From Phycisphaerae bacterium (GTDB lineage Bacteria; Planctomycetota; Phycisphaerae; Sedimentisphaerales; Anaerohalosphaeraceae), in assembly GCA_018052735.1 (NCBI GenBank), contig JAGPMT010000001.1, forward strand, positions 1-64,000: a stretch of DNA of 64,000 nucleotides, in the 5' to 3' direction. Positions 26,101 through 34,515 of this stretch are shown here, one piece after another; the stretch's first letter is position 1, and the number at the start of each line of letters is the position of its first letter. Both the position numbers and the translations under genes were made by a program. Below the pieces are notes generated by a model. That model did no database searches and was not told the origin of the DNA. It saw only the letters and a program-made list of their open reading frames with translations.

Positions 26101-27749
26101 GCTGAAAGCTTTATCAGATCGCCCCGGCTCAGCCGCAGGCCGCTTATTTGCAGTCGGCCTGCATCTGCCGGATGCACATACTCGGCCGACAACGATATTT
26201 TCTGAATAAATTTCCAGAAAGCCCCCATCGCCTTAGGATATTCAAACTGTTCCAGCGGCAGGACAATGTCATGCGGTCCCTTGCCCGAAACAACAACCGT
26301 CGAAGCGACTTCTTTCGGGTATTCGCCGCGTGAAACGGCATGGGGCCAAACGCTGAACCGAAGGCGAACCGGTCCGTCGTCAGAAAGCACGGCGGTCAAA
26401 CGGACCGACTGGTATTCTCTCAGGTCTGCCGCATTCAGGCGGCTTTCGGGAATGGCATCCAGCCCGGGCATTTCCCAGCCGCCAAGCTCTATCCAGCGGT
26501 TTGTAACACATTCGGCTCTGCCCGGAATGGTCAGCGTAAAAACAGCTTGTCCGCCTTCGGCTGCCTGCTCACAATGCTTAAATCCGGTCCAGTTTTCAAA
26601 ACCAGCCGAGTCAGACTGCCGGCTTTGGACACGATCGGCAGGCAGGGTAAAAAGAAGCGTTCCAAATCCGCAGCAGTCAGCATAAGGACCTGCTCCCTCA
26701 GGGCGAAGTTTTTCAGCGGCCTGCCGGACATAAGGACAGTCGAGTCCCCTGCGTTTTTGGTAATGATTGTAAACCATTTCCCACACAGGCCGCAGATTGC
26801 CCCTGCCTGCTTCGGATATGGCTGAATGATAATACCGGCCGGTCTTATCCGTCAAGGGCACAAACGGCACCTCATAGCCCAAATTGTATCGGGCCGTATA
26901 TTCAAATCCCTTCAGCAAGCGGTTATCCGCCCAGCCATATAAATCCAAACCCTGATTCCATGCAATCTCACAGGCTTCTGCCAGATGAGCAAGCCCCAGC
27001 TGGGCATGCTGCTGGTCACGCCCGCTTTCCTGACATTGACCATTTTCACTGATATAATGCAGCACAGAACCGTTATCGGTTCCGCTGCGGTACCAGTCTG
27101 CCGCCCGGTCAAAGATATCCTGCCGTTCACAGAAAACTCCTATGGCCATCATTGTCTTCACACAGCCCGTGCTCCAATTGCCGTTGGCAAATGGAGCAAA
27201 GTCCCGAATCACAGGATAAAAGACCGTCAACAGCAGAGTTTCGAATTGCTGACTGTCGGCAGAATCCCATCCCGCATTGGTATAGCGCATCAGTTCTGCC
27301 GCATACGTCAGCTTTGCCCCATTGAGGGAGGCCATAAGAATTTTGTCTGTACCGATGATTTCTTTGAGCGTGCGGGCATAGGCATTCAGGATTTCGATGG
27401 CTTTGTCGGCGTGCCGCCGATCGTCTGTCAAATACCACATCAGGGCATTATAATGGGCTGCATTGCAGTCTGCATCGAATTCGGCCTTATGGACATTGTC
27501 TGTCCTGTTTCTTCCGCGGCCTACGGTCTGATAACCGCCGTTAACAGTGTACTGATAACTGGCCTGGGGGTGAGCAGCAAGCTGTTTATAACCATTCAGC
27601 CAAGGCTGCTGTCCAGCTGCGACTGCATTCTTAATAAAATCCAGCTGCTGTCGGCTGTGAAGCAGACCCGGGTGATGAAAGGCCGCATGCAGAAGTCCGA
27701 CAGACACGCCGATAACAATAAGATATACAATCTGTACTTTTTGCCTCAT
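23175..27749 (-). CDS. Two-module secreted polysaccharide lyase (alginate-lyase-like + heparinase II/III-like)
   Basis: A 1524-residue exported protein. Signal peptide: VQIVYLIVIGVSVGLLHAA. Module 1 (about residues 25-370) is an alginate-lyase-type (alpha/alpha) toroid with GNWSTGCVKTMMAIGVFCER and QESGRDQQHAQLGLAHLAEA, resembling PF05426 and PL38-like lyases. A central beta-rich region (about 370-640) looks like carbohydrate-binding and spacer domains. Module 2 (about 650-1340) is a second toroid plus heparinase II/III sandwich with HGGYHGHFDRASLMSLMRYG near residue 1043 and AWYGYDSYLFKMWVQASVSHNMVVVD. C-terminal beta domains follow. Two lyase folds on one chain imply successive cuts on the same uronic-acid polymer. 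The substrate is not readable. It lies 83 bases upstream of the GH127-like gene. Confidence 0.8.
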   Translation of the reverse strand: MRQKVQIVYLIVIGVSVGLLHAAFHHPGLLHSRQQLDFIKNAVAAGQQPWLNGYKQLAAHPQASYQYTVNGGYQTVGRGRNRTDNVHKAEFDADCNAAHYNALMWYLTDDRRHADKAIEILNAYARTLKEIIGTDKILMASLNGAKLTYAAELMRYTNAGWDSADSQQFETLLLTVFYPVIRDFAPFANGNWSTGCVKTMMAIGVFCERQDIFDRAADWYRSGTDNGSVLHYISENGQCQESGRDQQHAQLGLAHLAEACEIAWNQGLDLYGWADNRLLKGFEYTARYNLGYEVPFVPLTDKTGRYYHSAISEAGRGNLRPVWEMVYNHYQKRRGLDCPYVRQAAEKLRPEGAGPYADCCGFGTLLFTLPADRVQSRQSDSAGFENWTGFKHCEQAAEGGQAVFTLTIPGRAECVTNRWIELGGWEMPGLDAIPESRLNAADLREYQSVRLTAVLSDDGPVRLRFSVWPHAVSRGEYPKEVASTVVVSGKGPHDIVLPLEQFEYPKAMGAFWKFIQKISLSAEYVHPADAGRLQISGLRLSRGDLIKLSAPVKSKPCQPGQTVQYGLTAENLTDRRLQIRLFTESYGWEALQPELSTLVLQLEPHASEMVSVSVTMTDDVAPGGRQTHMITAVADGRGDLAERVQLTTVRYLAHPYILHTESGWNEVKSKIDAYPWAQQALTDYSKQASVWQVPAVHSDTGYVYPLAEAQRAVACAVAWKLTGSRAWEAKAVAWIRQFADPDKGYLKTQRACNAGRVHEGLFFQEFAKTYDLLYDSTLLTSADHQQIEKTLRKFLEIADWDLQAGDGNNHQISFCAGALLCSLTLQDFERAERFLNGPHGLRDLLASGILDDGSYFEQAPNYNILVANIAMMVVQACRPWGLGLDRWTIEPRYSRTILLAPWINDNQFLGMSFDRYGPSRRNYRTIKDLWDSLVPLADYRGVLFAGNDSAEKDLASDHQEAAPGLELAYYLYRDPNYIPVIRNAKKRNLLYGVPNLPQTDWSPWAFSVCQDNSGFAVLRSQPETMQPRQRIQAVLKFGTHGGYHGHFDRASLMSLMRYGRSFYSTEAAWYGYDSYLFKMWVQASVSHNMVVVDQRMQKPAEGKLLLFYPGRQIQAAAAETSSQWIDPPYGGQTPYRESFPQEKSWKESRYLPIPDVPRPQGDTGLPSEPVLQRRLMVVTQDYVIVADFLKGSEEHTFDNLIHIKGLKDFHAAAKVFRNHTDQFSADPFGAGQFITNCDWYQVETPAVCRFQMDGPQAGGSGTLSEPGPLKMDVHLLWPQTAEMMVADYPENLGTAKKLWYAVRADGQTLAEGRFGAWILGADQIDVALEGKTVLELETRVDSLKNKTIFWAEAVIVTADGKEIPLTRLPLQYEGLIPTENFAQDYYGGKICIAGKPRDSAVGANPQKPNEPGLIRVNLSGLHASRLKAVIGGDYPLGPAADHRKTVSFRSRGSEARFIMLIEPYENDSVIAAVLSDGQMVKTELKDGRVQVLAFQNLDGNPDQVQVEFSEYSNGKRTFYEKAVK

Positions 27750-27847
27750 CGTTTTCTTTTATTCCAAAACCGGCTGCCGCACAGGTCTATGTCTTGCAGA
27801 TACTAAGCATACCAGATTCCGTTAATATTTCCAGCTCCTGCCGACAG

Positions 27848-27864
27848 GTCTGCTTTCTGCAGAC
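27848..27864 (-). other. Intercistronic hairpin between two CAZyme genes
   Basis: GTCTGC and GCAGAC form a perfect 6-bp stem with a 5-base loop in the 179-base gap between the dockerin-bearing gene and the two-module lyase. No T-run follows, so it is not a typical terminator. Confidence 0.4.
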
Positions 27865-27928
27865 AGATTCAGCCGGCACAAAAAACTTCGTTTGGCACTT
27901 TCGATACTGCTGCTTGTGCATTGCTTGT

Positions 27929-30277
27929 CTATTGCAAATTCGTATTGTCCAGCCATTGGGCCGCAAGTATCGAAAAATCATCCAGATTGACTACACAGTC
28001 TCTATTTATATCGCCGGCTGAGTAGTCCATGCAGCGGCCGGGATACAGAATCATCGTTGAACGAGGCGGGATAACAAGACCGGCGTTAAGATTCATTCGC
28101 ACTTTTCCAATCAAATCCACCGCATCCGTCCACGGCAAATCAGAGATATCCACCGGAAAAGACTCTGTGTCAGACAGATTCATTGCAATCAGATAGTCGC
28201 CATATCTGCAGACATAGAGCTTAAACAATCCATAGGGAGTTTTCATCTGGACATTGGCAATACGATCGATTGTATCGGTTGTATAATGGATGCGTGCAAT
28301 ATTGTTGGCTATTGCATTGGCGGCTGAACGGCTGCAGCCGGAGCAGTAATCATGCCGCCAGTTAAGGGTCATATAAAGGCGGCTGCCGTTATGATATACC
28401 GCAAGTCCGGCGGCCTGCTCATCAGCCCAGGCAAAGGTATCGCCCGCTTCCATCGGGAGACGTGCATTTGTCGGGGCAAGTGCCTCGACCTGTTTGAAAA
28501 GATTGACCATTTTGATTGTTTCAATGGTATTATCCTCATAGTGGGCGGCGACTGCCGATGCCGAACAGTCGAGGGTGTAAAGGCGGCGATTTTCTAAATA
28601 CTTCTGGAGTATCCGGACAGCATTTTGGTTGTTTAAATACAGCGCTGCATAGGCCAGCCCGTTGAAAGCGCCGGGTGAGGGGAACTGTACGCCGGGGTAT
28701 TTGTTGGGCCGCCAGCTGATAACGGATTCATTGACCAAGCCGGCAAAGCCGTCGCTGTCATTGTCCTGATAAAGATAATTGGCAAAAGCATCGACTTCCT
28801 TGCTGAAGATGCTGTTAACAAGAGCATCTTGCCCTCCTGTCATGACTCCATAAGGATAGATAAAACTAATCGCAGCAGTACCATAACTGCCGCAGTAGCC
28901 GCCGTTGATGGTTCCGTGAACTTCCAGCGCCAGCCCTTTTTGCGATTCCCAATATCCGCCATACACTGGACACGGCAGAGCACCGATCGCTTCATAAATC
29001 CACTGCCGGGCTGTACTTTCAGGCCAAGCCTCTGCCGGGGATAAAATCTTTAGGCACTGATTTGATTTGTACATAGCATGAACCTGCGCCCGATCCTGAT
29101 TAGGAGCATGCCCTCGGTCGGTGAGCATATGGTTAATAATGCCTTTGAACAGATTGATATAAGATGTTTTGCGCGTTACAGGCGGCGTGTCGGGATTGTC
29201 ATCCTCATCAACCAGTTCATTCATGACCGCCGGGCTGATATAGCTGTGAATCTGCAAAAATGCTTCAGCCAGTGCATGAACGCCAAAACCTTCCAGACAG
29301 TGTGCACCGTTGACCCTGTTGGGGCCGCCAATCCAAAGCAGTCCCCACGGATTTCCAAATGCACCGTTGGCTCCCTGAGCAATTCTGAAAAAGTCCAGTC
29401 CTTTAACGATTCGGTCTAACAGCTCGGGATTGTGATAATAATTTGACCAAGGGCTGTTGTAAGCAACAGCGTAGGCCTCCAGTGCCTGCAGACAGACAAG
29501 GTTGCCGCCGGTAAATCGGGCATAAATATCTTCCTTCCACTGCTGAACCGTCCAAGAGGGGCTGCCGCCGCGTCCATCAAAGGTAATCGCTCCCGTAATC
29601 ACCGCCGGAGCATTGCCGGCGGCCACGGCGGCATTCCATGCAGGACCATATTTCTGCCAAGTGAGAAATTCTGCAATACCGAGGTTGGCCTGATAAACCA
29701 GCTGGTCATAAGGACTGCGCCAGCCGGCAGGCCGAACAGGACCGGGCCCCGGATGCTGCCCGTGAACTTCGCCGAGCGGATTAAAAAAAGCATCCACATG
29801 AGAATATACACCATAAATCCCGAGCTGGGCATCGGCCAATGTGAGGGTTACCTGCGTCTTTGCGGATGTTAACTGTTTGGGAATCAGATAAGTAGAATAC
29901 ACAAACCGGCCGGGAAACGGCGGCTGACTGGTCCAGACGGCTATTTCGGGCCAGTCATCCTGATACGTGCCGATTCTGCCGGCCGCATCGTACAAATATA
30001 AATACTGTGTTCCGTTGACAACATCCGAACCCCACAGTTTGACCGTTACGTAATTCTGCCTGACGGGATCACAGGCAAGCGTAAATGTAATGGAACCGCT
30101 GGCGCTGAGCCGTCTGCAGGGCTGCCCCAGTCCGCCTGTCTCTATCGCGGTCATAGGCGCCAAAACAGAATGAGCGGATTCCGAATGCGTATCTCCGAAG
30201 ACAATACCATCTAACACATCGCCCCGGCACAATCCGCACATAGCCAAAAATGCTAATAGAATACAATATCTGCGCAT
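27929..30277 (-). CDS. Secreted toroid protein with C-terminal dockerin-like repeat
   Basis: A signal peptide (MRRYCILLAFLAMCGLCRG) is followed by an N-terminal beta sandwich (ASGSITFTLACDPVRQNYVTVKLWGSD, LYLYDAAGRIGTY, PGRFVYSTYLIPK). Then comes a long helical region rich in W, N and G of the (alpha/alpha) toroid type seen in lyases and glycosidases (GLLWIGGPNRVNGAHCLEG, HAMYKSNQCLKILSPAEAWPES, QKGLALEVHGTINGGYCGSYG). The C-terminus is a dockerin-like repeat, GDINRDCVVNLDDFSILAAQ. I do not recognise a CAZy family; the surroundings make an unclassified lyase or hydrolase likely. ATG at 30277 has GGGGGA close upstream; a GTG at 30292 lies inside the poorer option. Confidence 0.65.
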   Translation of the reverse strand: MRRYCILLAFLAMCGLCRGDVLDGIVFGDTHSESAHSVLAPMTAIETGGLGQPCRRLSASGSITFTLACDPVRQNYVTVKLWGSDVVNGTQYLYLYDAAGRIGTYQDDWPEIAVWTSQPPFPGRFVYSTYLIPKQLTSAKTQVTLTLADAQLGIYGVYSHVDAFFNPLGEVHGQHPGPGPVRPAGWRSPYDQLVYQANLGIAEFLTWQKYGPAWNAAVAAGNAPAVITGAITFDGRGGSPSWTVQQWKEDIYARFTGGNLVCLQALEAYAVAYNSPWSNYYHNPELLDRIVKGLDFFRIAQGANGAFGNPWGLLWIGGPNRVNGAHCLEGFGVHALAEAFLQIHSYISPAVMNELVDEDDNPDTPPVTRKTSYINLFKGIINHMLTDRGHAPNQDRAQVHAMYKSNQCLKILSPAEAWPESTARQWIYEAIGALPCPVYGGYWESQKGLALEVHGTINGGYCGSYGTAAISFIYPYGVMTGGQDALVNSIFSKEVDAFANYLYQDNDSDGFAGLVNESVISWRPNKYPGVQFPSPGAFNGLAYAALYLNNQNAVRILQKYLENRRLYTLDCSASAVAAHYEDNTIETIKMVNLFKQVEALAPTNARLPMEAGDTFAWADEQAAGLAVYHNGSRLYMTLNWRHDYCSGCSRSAANAIANNIARIHYTTDTIDRIANVQMKTPYGLFKLYVCRYGDYLIAMNLSDTESFPVDISDLPWTDAVDLIGKVRMNLNAGLVIPPRSTMILYPGRCMDYSAGDINRDCVVNLDDFSILAAQWLDNTNLQ

Positions 30278-30321
30278 CTTGATCCCCCGCACACAGGCAA
30301 CACTGCTTCGAATTCACCTAT

Positions 30322-31098
30322 TTATTTAAGTTCAGACGGTTTGAATTCATCATATGAACCGTGGCTGCTCCAAGAATCGACCTGTTCCATACTCAGACAG
30401 CCGATACGGCCGTCGGCTACAAGAAAATTAGCCCGTCGGCCATGGCGATAACTGGCTCTTCCAGACCCGCCCGGGGCCATTACACCTTCTCGCTGCCATG
30501 CTTTCCAGTTGCCCCATCCGTTAACCTCATAAAAGCCGTCTGCCAGAAACAACGCCATCGGATTGTTGCCGACAGCTTTGCGAACAAGTTCTGTGTATTT
30601 CCACTCATGAGGTTTTCGCACGCCGCCTGATTGACTCTCGTGCTCTCTTAAACTGAGGATATATTCGTTTCCTGTATAGGTCACATAATAGATGTCGTCC
30701 CCGACAGCGTAAGCAATATAGCTGTCGCCTTCTCTTTTTGTCCACGAGGGACATACATAGACTTCCGGCGTTTCGAGGTAGTCATAAAACCGCAGATACC
30801 ACTTGCGGCACCATCGATCATAAGCATATCCTTTCCAGTAAACCGCCGGATTGGGACGCGGATCGGGACTGGCTGTTGTATCCCCGCGGGGATCGCTGAC
30901 TTTATCATTATTGTTTTCGGCATACATTGCCAGCGCGGCGTGTATGCTCCGCAGATTGGTTGCACAGACCAAAAGGCGGGCAGATTCTTTGACTTTCCGA
31001 AGCGAAGGGAGAATAATCGACAGCAGCAATCCAATGATCGCAATTACCACAAGCAGCTCAATTAAGGTAAATCCCTGTCTGCTTATTCGGCATCTCAT
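30322..31098 (-). CDS. Type IV pilin-like pseudopilin with H-X9-DG motif
   Basis: The N-terminus is a textbook prepilin: RQGFTLIELLVVIAIIGLLLSIILPSL, with cleavage after Gly and Glu at +5, a methylated Phe expected at +1, and one long hydrophobic helix. The C-terminal end contains HGRRANFLVADG, exactly the H-X9-DG spacing found in the abundant planctomycete pseudopilin-like proteins (DUF1559 type). At 258 residues it is slightly shorter than usual. Exported by a type II/IV-like system, it would form or decorate fibres or capture glycans at the cell surface. AAGGAG precedes the ATG. Its presence inside the lyase operon ties it to polysaccharide use. Confidence 0.85.
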   Translation of the reverse strand: MRCRISRQGFTLIELLVVIAIIGLLLSIILPSLRKVKESARLLVCATNLRSIHAALAMYAENNNDKVSDPRGDTTASPDPRPNPAVYWKGYAYDRWCRKWYLRFYDYLETPEVYVCPSWTKREGDSYIAYAVGDDIYYVTYTGNEYILSLREHESQSGGVRKPHEWKYTELVRKAVGNNPMALFLADGFYEVNGWGNWKAWQREGVMAPGGSGRASYRHGRRANFLVADGRIGCLSMEQVDSWSSHGSYDEFKPSELK

Positions 31099-31128
31099 GT
31101 CAGCTGATTTCTCCTTATTATGCAGGCA

Positions 31129-31157
31129 GTCCGGCCGGTCTAAAATGCCGGCTGGAC
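31129..31157 (-). other. Intercistronic hairpin after the PEP-CTERM gene
   Basis: GTCCAGCCGG and CCGGCCGGAC form a 10-bp stem with one mismatch and a 9-base loop, in the 72-base gap before the pseudopilin gene. No T-run follows. Confidence 0.6.
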
Positions 31158-31170
31158 CGTGCGGGTACTC

Positions 31171-32244
31171 TTATTTTCTTTTTCTCAATAGAATCAAGGA
31201 GCCAAAACCAAGCAATGTCGCCGCCGCTGGTTCCGGAACATAAGCGGCAGTCAGAAGACCGTTGGGGCCGCTGTTATCGATGCTGAAAGACCAGCCCGGA
31301 TCTACGCCGGCAGCAAGCATCAAGCCGTTATCGGTAATGAAACCGTTCTTGACTTCCATAAGAGTCCATGTGCCGGCTATGGGAGCATCAAGGAAATGAA
31401 GATTCAGCAGCGAGCCATCGTCAAAGATTGCAAAGGTGCCGGAGCCGCCCTTGTCGGCAATCACGATAGGTGTAACACCGCCTGCATCAATGCCGAATTC
31501 CAGAATGCCGCCGGCATTCTGAGTCCAGTTGCCGTCAAGCGTGCTCTCATCGCCGATGGAAACTTCTGTAACGTCGCTCCCCAGAACACGAAACAGGCCG
31601 TTCGATCCGACGGTTACACCAGCGCGGGTGCGAAACTTGCCGCTGTCAATCTGGAATATGCCAGCGCCGCCGGTGCCAACCTGCATACTGACTCCGCCGG
31701 TCTCGCGATGGATAATCAGTCTGGTGTTCGCACTGCCGGCGATGTTGACCAGTCCTGCTGACCCGGCTTTTTCCGCGATTCGGAAACTGCTGGACTCGAT
31801 GCGGATGTCGCCGCTGTAGATGTTCCATGTGCCATTTGAGCCGCTGGCCGAGCCGACGCCCTGAAGGGTCGAGTTGGTGGTGCGCCAGATATTGCCATCG
31901 CCTATATCCACATTGAGAGTCGATGTATGGGTCCAGCCCAGACGAATGCTCTGGGTGCGGTACTCGCCGGCGGACCCGCCGGTCAGCAGGCTGTTGTCTA
32001 CGAAATACTGCCACGTGCCGGCATCCATATTGATCGTTTCGCCCCCGATGTCGCCGGAGATGACCACATAATCGCCGCTGCCCGGCAAGCCCGTAGCACC
32101 TGTGGGACCGCCGCTCCAGTTGCCGGGATCTTCCCACGAGGTGCCGTCGCCCGCAGTGCCATCAAAATCAACGGTTGCGGCCGGAACAGTCTGCAGCATC
32201 AGCAGAATGCCGATTGTCATCAATACTACTTTCCACTTTCTCAT
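31171..32244 (-). CDS. PEP-CTERM sorted surface protein with beta-helix repeats
   Basis: The signal peptide (VVLMTIGILLMLQTVPAA) is followed by an autotransporter-like, Gly/Ser/Thr-rich repetitive beta structure: DGTSWEDPGNWSGGPTG, then repeats of the type GTWNIYSGDIRI, AGLVNIAGSA, AGIFQIDSGKF. The C-terminus has a PEP-CTERM sorting signal: VPEPAAATLLGFGSLILLRKRK, that is PEP, a hydrophobic helix and basic end, cleaved by an exosortase in bacteria with an exopolysaccharide matrix. The ATG at 32244 has GGAGGAAG upstream. It lies between hairpins at 32286-32320 and 31129-31157. Function beyond surface or matrix display is unknown. Confidence 0.8.
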   Translation of the reverse strand: MRKWKVVLMTIGILLMLQTVPAATVDFDGTAGDGTSWEDPGNWSGGPTGATGLPGSGDYVVISGDIGGETINMDAGTWQYFVDNSLLTGGSAGEYRTQSIRLGWTHTSTLNVDIGDGNIWRTTNSTLQGVGSASGSNGTWNIYSGDIRIESSSFRIAEKAGSAGLVNIAGSANTRLIIHRETGGVSMQVGTGGAGIFQIDSGKFRTRAGVTVGSNGLFRVLGSDVTEVSIGDESTLDGNWTQNAGGILEFGIDAGGVTPIVIADKGGSGTFAIFDDGSLLNLHFLDAPIAGTWTLMEVKNGFITDNGLMLAAGVDPGWSFSIDNSGPNGLLTAAYVPEPAAATLLGFGSLILLRKRK

Positions 32245-32285
32245 TTTCCGCTTCCTCCAAATAAAATTGCATGCTTGCATGTGAA

Positions 32286-32320
32286 CTTTCCGGGGAGGTC
32301 ATAGCGACCGCCCCGGAAAG
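32286..32320 (-). other. Strong intercistronic hairpin before the PEP-CTERM gene
   Basis: CTTTCCGGGG and CCCCGGAAAG pair perfectly, and after one mismatch GGTC and GACC extend the stem to 14 pairs around a 5-base loop. There is no T-run in the reading direction, so an RNA-stability or processing element fits better than a terminator. Confidence 0.75.
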
Positions 32321-32361
32321 CATCATTACTTCAGGTACTTCTTTAATTCTGTTGAATACCG

Positions 32362-34230
32362 TTACTTCAATGCCGTTGAATTCAGCCAATCAGCTGCCAG
32401 CAGCTGGAGGTCGGCGATATTGACTTGGCAGTCATCGTTGATGTCGCCGGCTCTGCGTACGTAACCGGGAATGCTCTTGGCCGCAGCACAGGCATCCGCA
32501 GAAACAACAACGGTAACTGTGTCGGCATTGTTCAGCTCGCTGTCACTGACTGTCAGCAGGAACACATACGTACCCGCCGCTGTAACAGTAATGGTCGTAT
32601 CTTGGACTTCGGGGCTGTTGATTGTAACCGCCTCCGATGTACCCGATTGCAGCGACCACAAGAACGTCAATTTGCCGGGAGGGCTGGGTCTGCCGTCGTC
32701 TGAGACCACAGGAGCCATCTGAACGGTAACCGTACCGTCCGTCAGATACGTATAGATGGTCGGGCCGGCATCAACCTGCGGTGCCGAGTTGTATGCCGTA
32801 AACATCCACACGGGGCCAACGGTTGTTCCAGCTTCGGGATCCGATGAATCCCGTGTATCAACACGCCAATAATACGTTTGTCCATATGTAAGCGGCAGTG
32901 TTGTGACGGAAGCCAGATTGAGCGAATTAATCGGCTGATTGCTGACAACTTTGGCCGCATAATTTGTAAAATTGCGGTTTTCAAGCCACCACGCTGTTCT
33001 GTCGTTCGGGTCGGGTATTTTCAGCAGATTCGGATCCGGGAACGGCAGATATTCAGGATAATTGGCCGAAAACCAAACATCACAGGTAATAACCCCGGAC
33101 GGTTCATTGGGTTCAGGATTCGTCCAGCTTATTTGAGCCAGATCCAACGGCACCCGTTTGCCGGGAGCAGGAACCGGCGCATAGGCCGCCTTTTCTTCAA
33201 GATACAGGACATCAACAAACCGGTAATCGTTTGTTCCGCCCAGCGGCGACAGCATCAGCAGCGTTGGGGTGTACGCAACAGCAGGGCCTTGCACACGATC
33301 CAGCCGAACCAGGTTGCCTCCGCTTGTTTCTGCCCCGCTGACCCAGAGAGGATCCAATTCGGTCTTCATTCGGGTACCCAGCAGGAACGATCCATTCGGC
33401 ATCAGTGCCAGACTAACAGGGTAATACCGTGAATTGAGGCCTTCTTCAATAACTCCCATATCCGCACCGGTGAGGAAATTGAAGCAGCGGAGCTGATAGT
33501 TTCGCGCACTGACGCCTACCAAATCCAAATGTCCGTCATTGCCGAAAACATCCGGACCAAACAGCAGATTCTCAATATCCCGGGTATTGCCGGCCGAATA
33601 GGTTGCGGCCTTCACCAGATTGTCCACCGTGCTGGCTGCTATGTTATACACATTGATCCTTCCATAGCTGTTATTGCCGCCTTTTCCGACATAGAGTTCT
33701 GCAACGCCGTCGCCGGTGATATCCGGGCCGAAAAGGATCGCCGAACCGCCGGTACCGTCATAAACCGTTGATGATGAATCGGCAACCGTCCAGCGGGCAA
33801 GTTCCGTCGCGGCTCCGCTTCCGACTGTCTGGGCACCATTGAAAACCAGCAGCGAGGTACGGGTAACAATCCATAAATCCGGCACACCATCCTGATTCCA
33901 ATCATGGCCGAATGCAACATCATTGACATGGTTGCTGCTGAGGCCGGAGATTGTGGGCACTGTGGTCCCAATCAGAGCACCTGTTTGCCGGTCAAACTGC
34001 TTGACCCATCGGTCTGTTCCATCATAGCCGGCATAGATGTTCCCGTTAATGGGGCTGACCGCAAAACGGTGAATACCCCGCTGATTGGAAGTCTGCCAAA
34101 TCAGATTCAGATTGTCGTCATAGCGATAAAGGTAGCCGGTATCGGCATTGATATAGGCGGTATAGAGTATATCCGCCGCCGCAACCGGCACAAACGCTGC
34201 AACCATCCAACACAGACATTTCCACTTCAT
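32362..34230 (-). CDS. Secreted VCBS/PKD-type protein with dockerin-like repeat
   Basis: After a signal peptide (CLCWMVAAFVPVAAA), residues about 20-310 form a beta-propeller-like region with calcium-type FG-GAP/VCBS repeats (GHDWNQDGVPDLWIV, GPDITGDGVAELYVG, GPDVFGNDGHLDLVG). Then comes a fibronectin-like stretch (PLTYGQTYYWRVDTRDSSDPE) and a PKD-like domain (APVVSDDGRPSPPGKLTFLW..TAAGTYVFLLTVSD). The last 30 residues are a dockerin-like repeat (GDINDDCQVNIADLQLLAAD). No enzyme motif was seen, so binding or scaffold use is likely. The start at 34230 is preferred because GGAAAGGG is too close to the ATG at 34236. First structural gene of the long operon. Confidence 0.75.
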   Translation of the reverse strand: MKWKCLCWMVAAFVPVAAADILYTAYINADTGYLYRYDDNLNLIWQTSNQRGIHRFAVSPINGNIYAGYDGTDRWVKQFDRQTGALIGTTVPTISGLSSNHVNDVAFGHDWNQDGVPDLWIVTRTSLLVFNGAQTVGSGAATELARWTVADSSSTVYDGTGGSAILFGPDITGDGVAELYVGKGGNNSYGRINVYNIAASTVDNLVKAATYSAGNTRDIENLLFGPDVFGNDGHLDLVGVSARNYQLRCFNFLTGADMGVIEEGLNSRYYPVSLALMPNGSFLLGTRMKTELDPLWVSGAETSGGNLVRLDRVQGPAVAYTPTLLMLSPLGGTNDYRFVDVLYLEEKAAYAPVPAPGKRVPLDLAQISWTNPEPNEPSGVITCDVWFSANYPEYLPFPDPNLLKIPDPNDRTAWWLENRNFTNYAAKVVSNQPINSLNLASVTTLPLTYGQTYYWRVDTRDSSDPEAGTTVGPVWMFTAYNSAPQVDAGPTIYTYLTDGTVTVQMAPVVSDDGRPSPPGKLTFLWSLQSGTSEAVTINSPEVQDTTITVTAAGTYVFLLTVSDSELNNADTVTVVVSADACAAAKSIPGYVRRAGDINDDCQVNIADLQLLAADWLNSTALK

Positions 34231-34515
34231 AACCATACCCTTTCCAAAAAATAATTTCTTCTCTTTTTCCCCTGAGCATCAAGATTGCCTGAAAATTGTC
34301 ATTGCCGCCAATCCAACCCTCCGGCCCAGGAACTGCATACACTGTTTGTCAACTATTCTTTCAATAATAAAGACGCCTTCATGCAGCACCAAATTGTGCC
34401 TAAAGCTTTTGGAAAGACACCTTGTCCTTGCGGGGGCAGCCGTACCGGCTCAACCGGCTCCCCGTGCCGGAAGAAGACAGAAGCAGAATCATTCCGGCTG
34501 TTGTCTGCCTACTGC

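Noticed and set aside
34231-34515. Promoter with TTGACA before the VCBS/PKD gene
   Set aside because: A minus-strand TTGACA is present, but no acceptable -10 lies at 16-18 bases.
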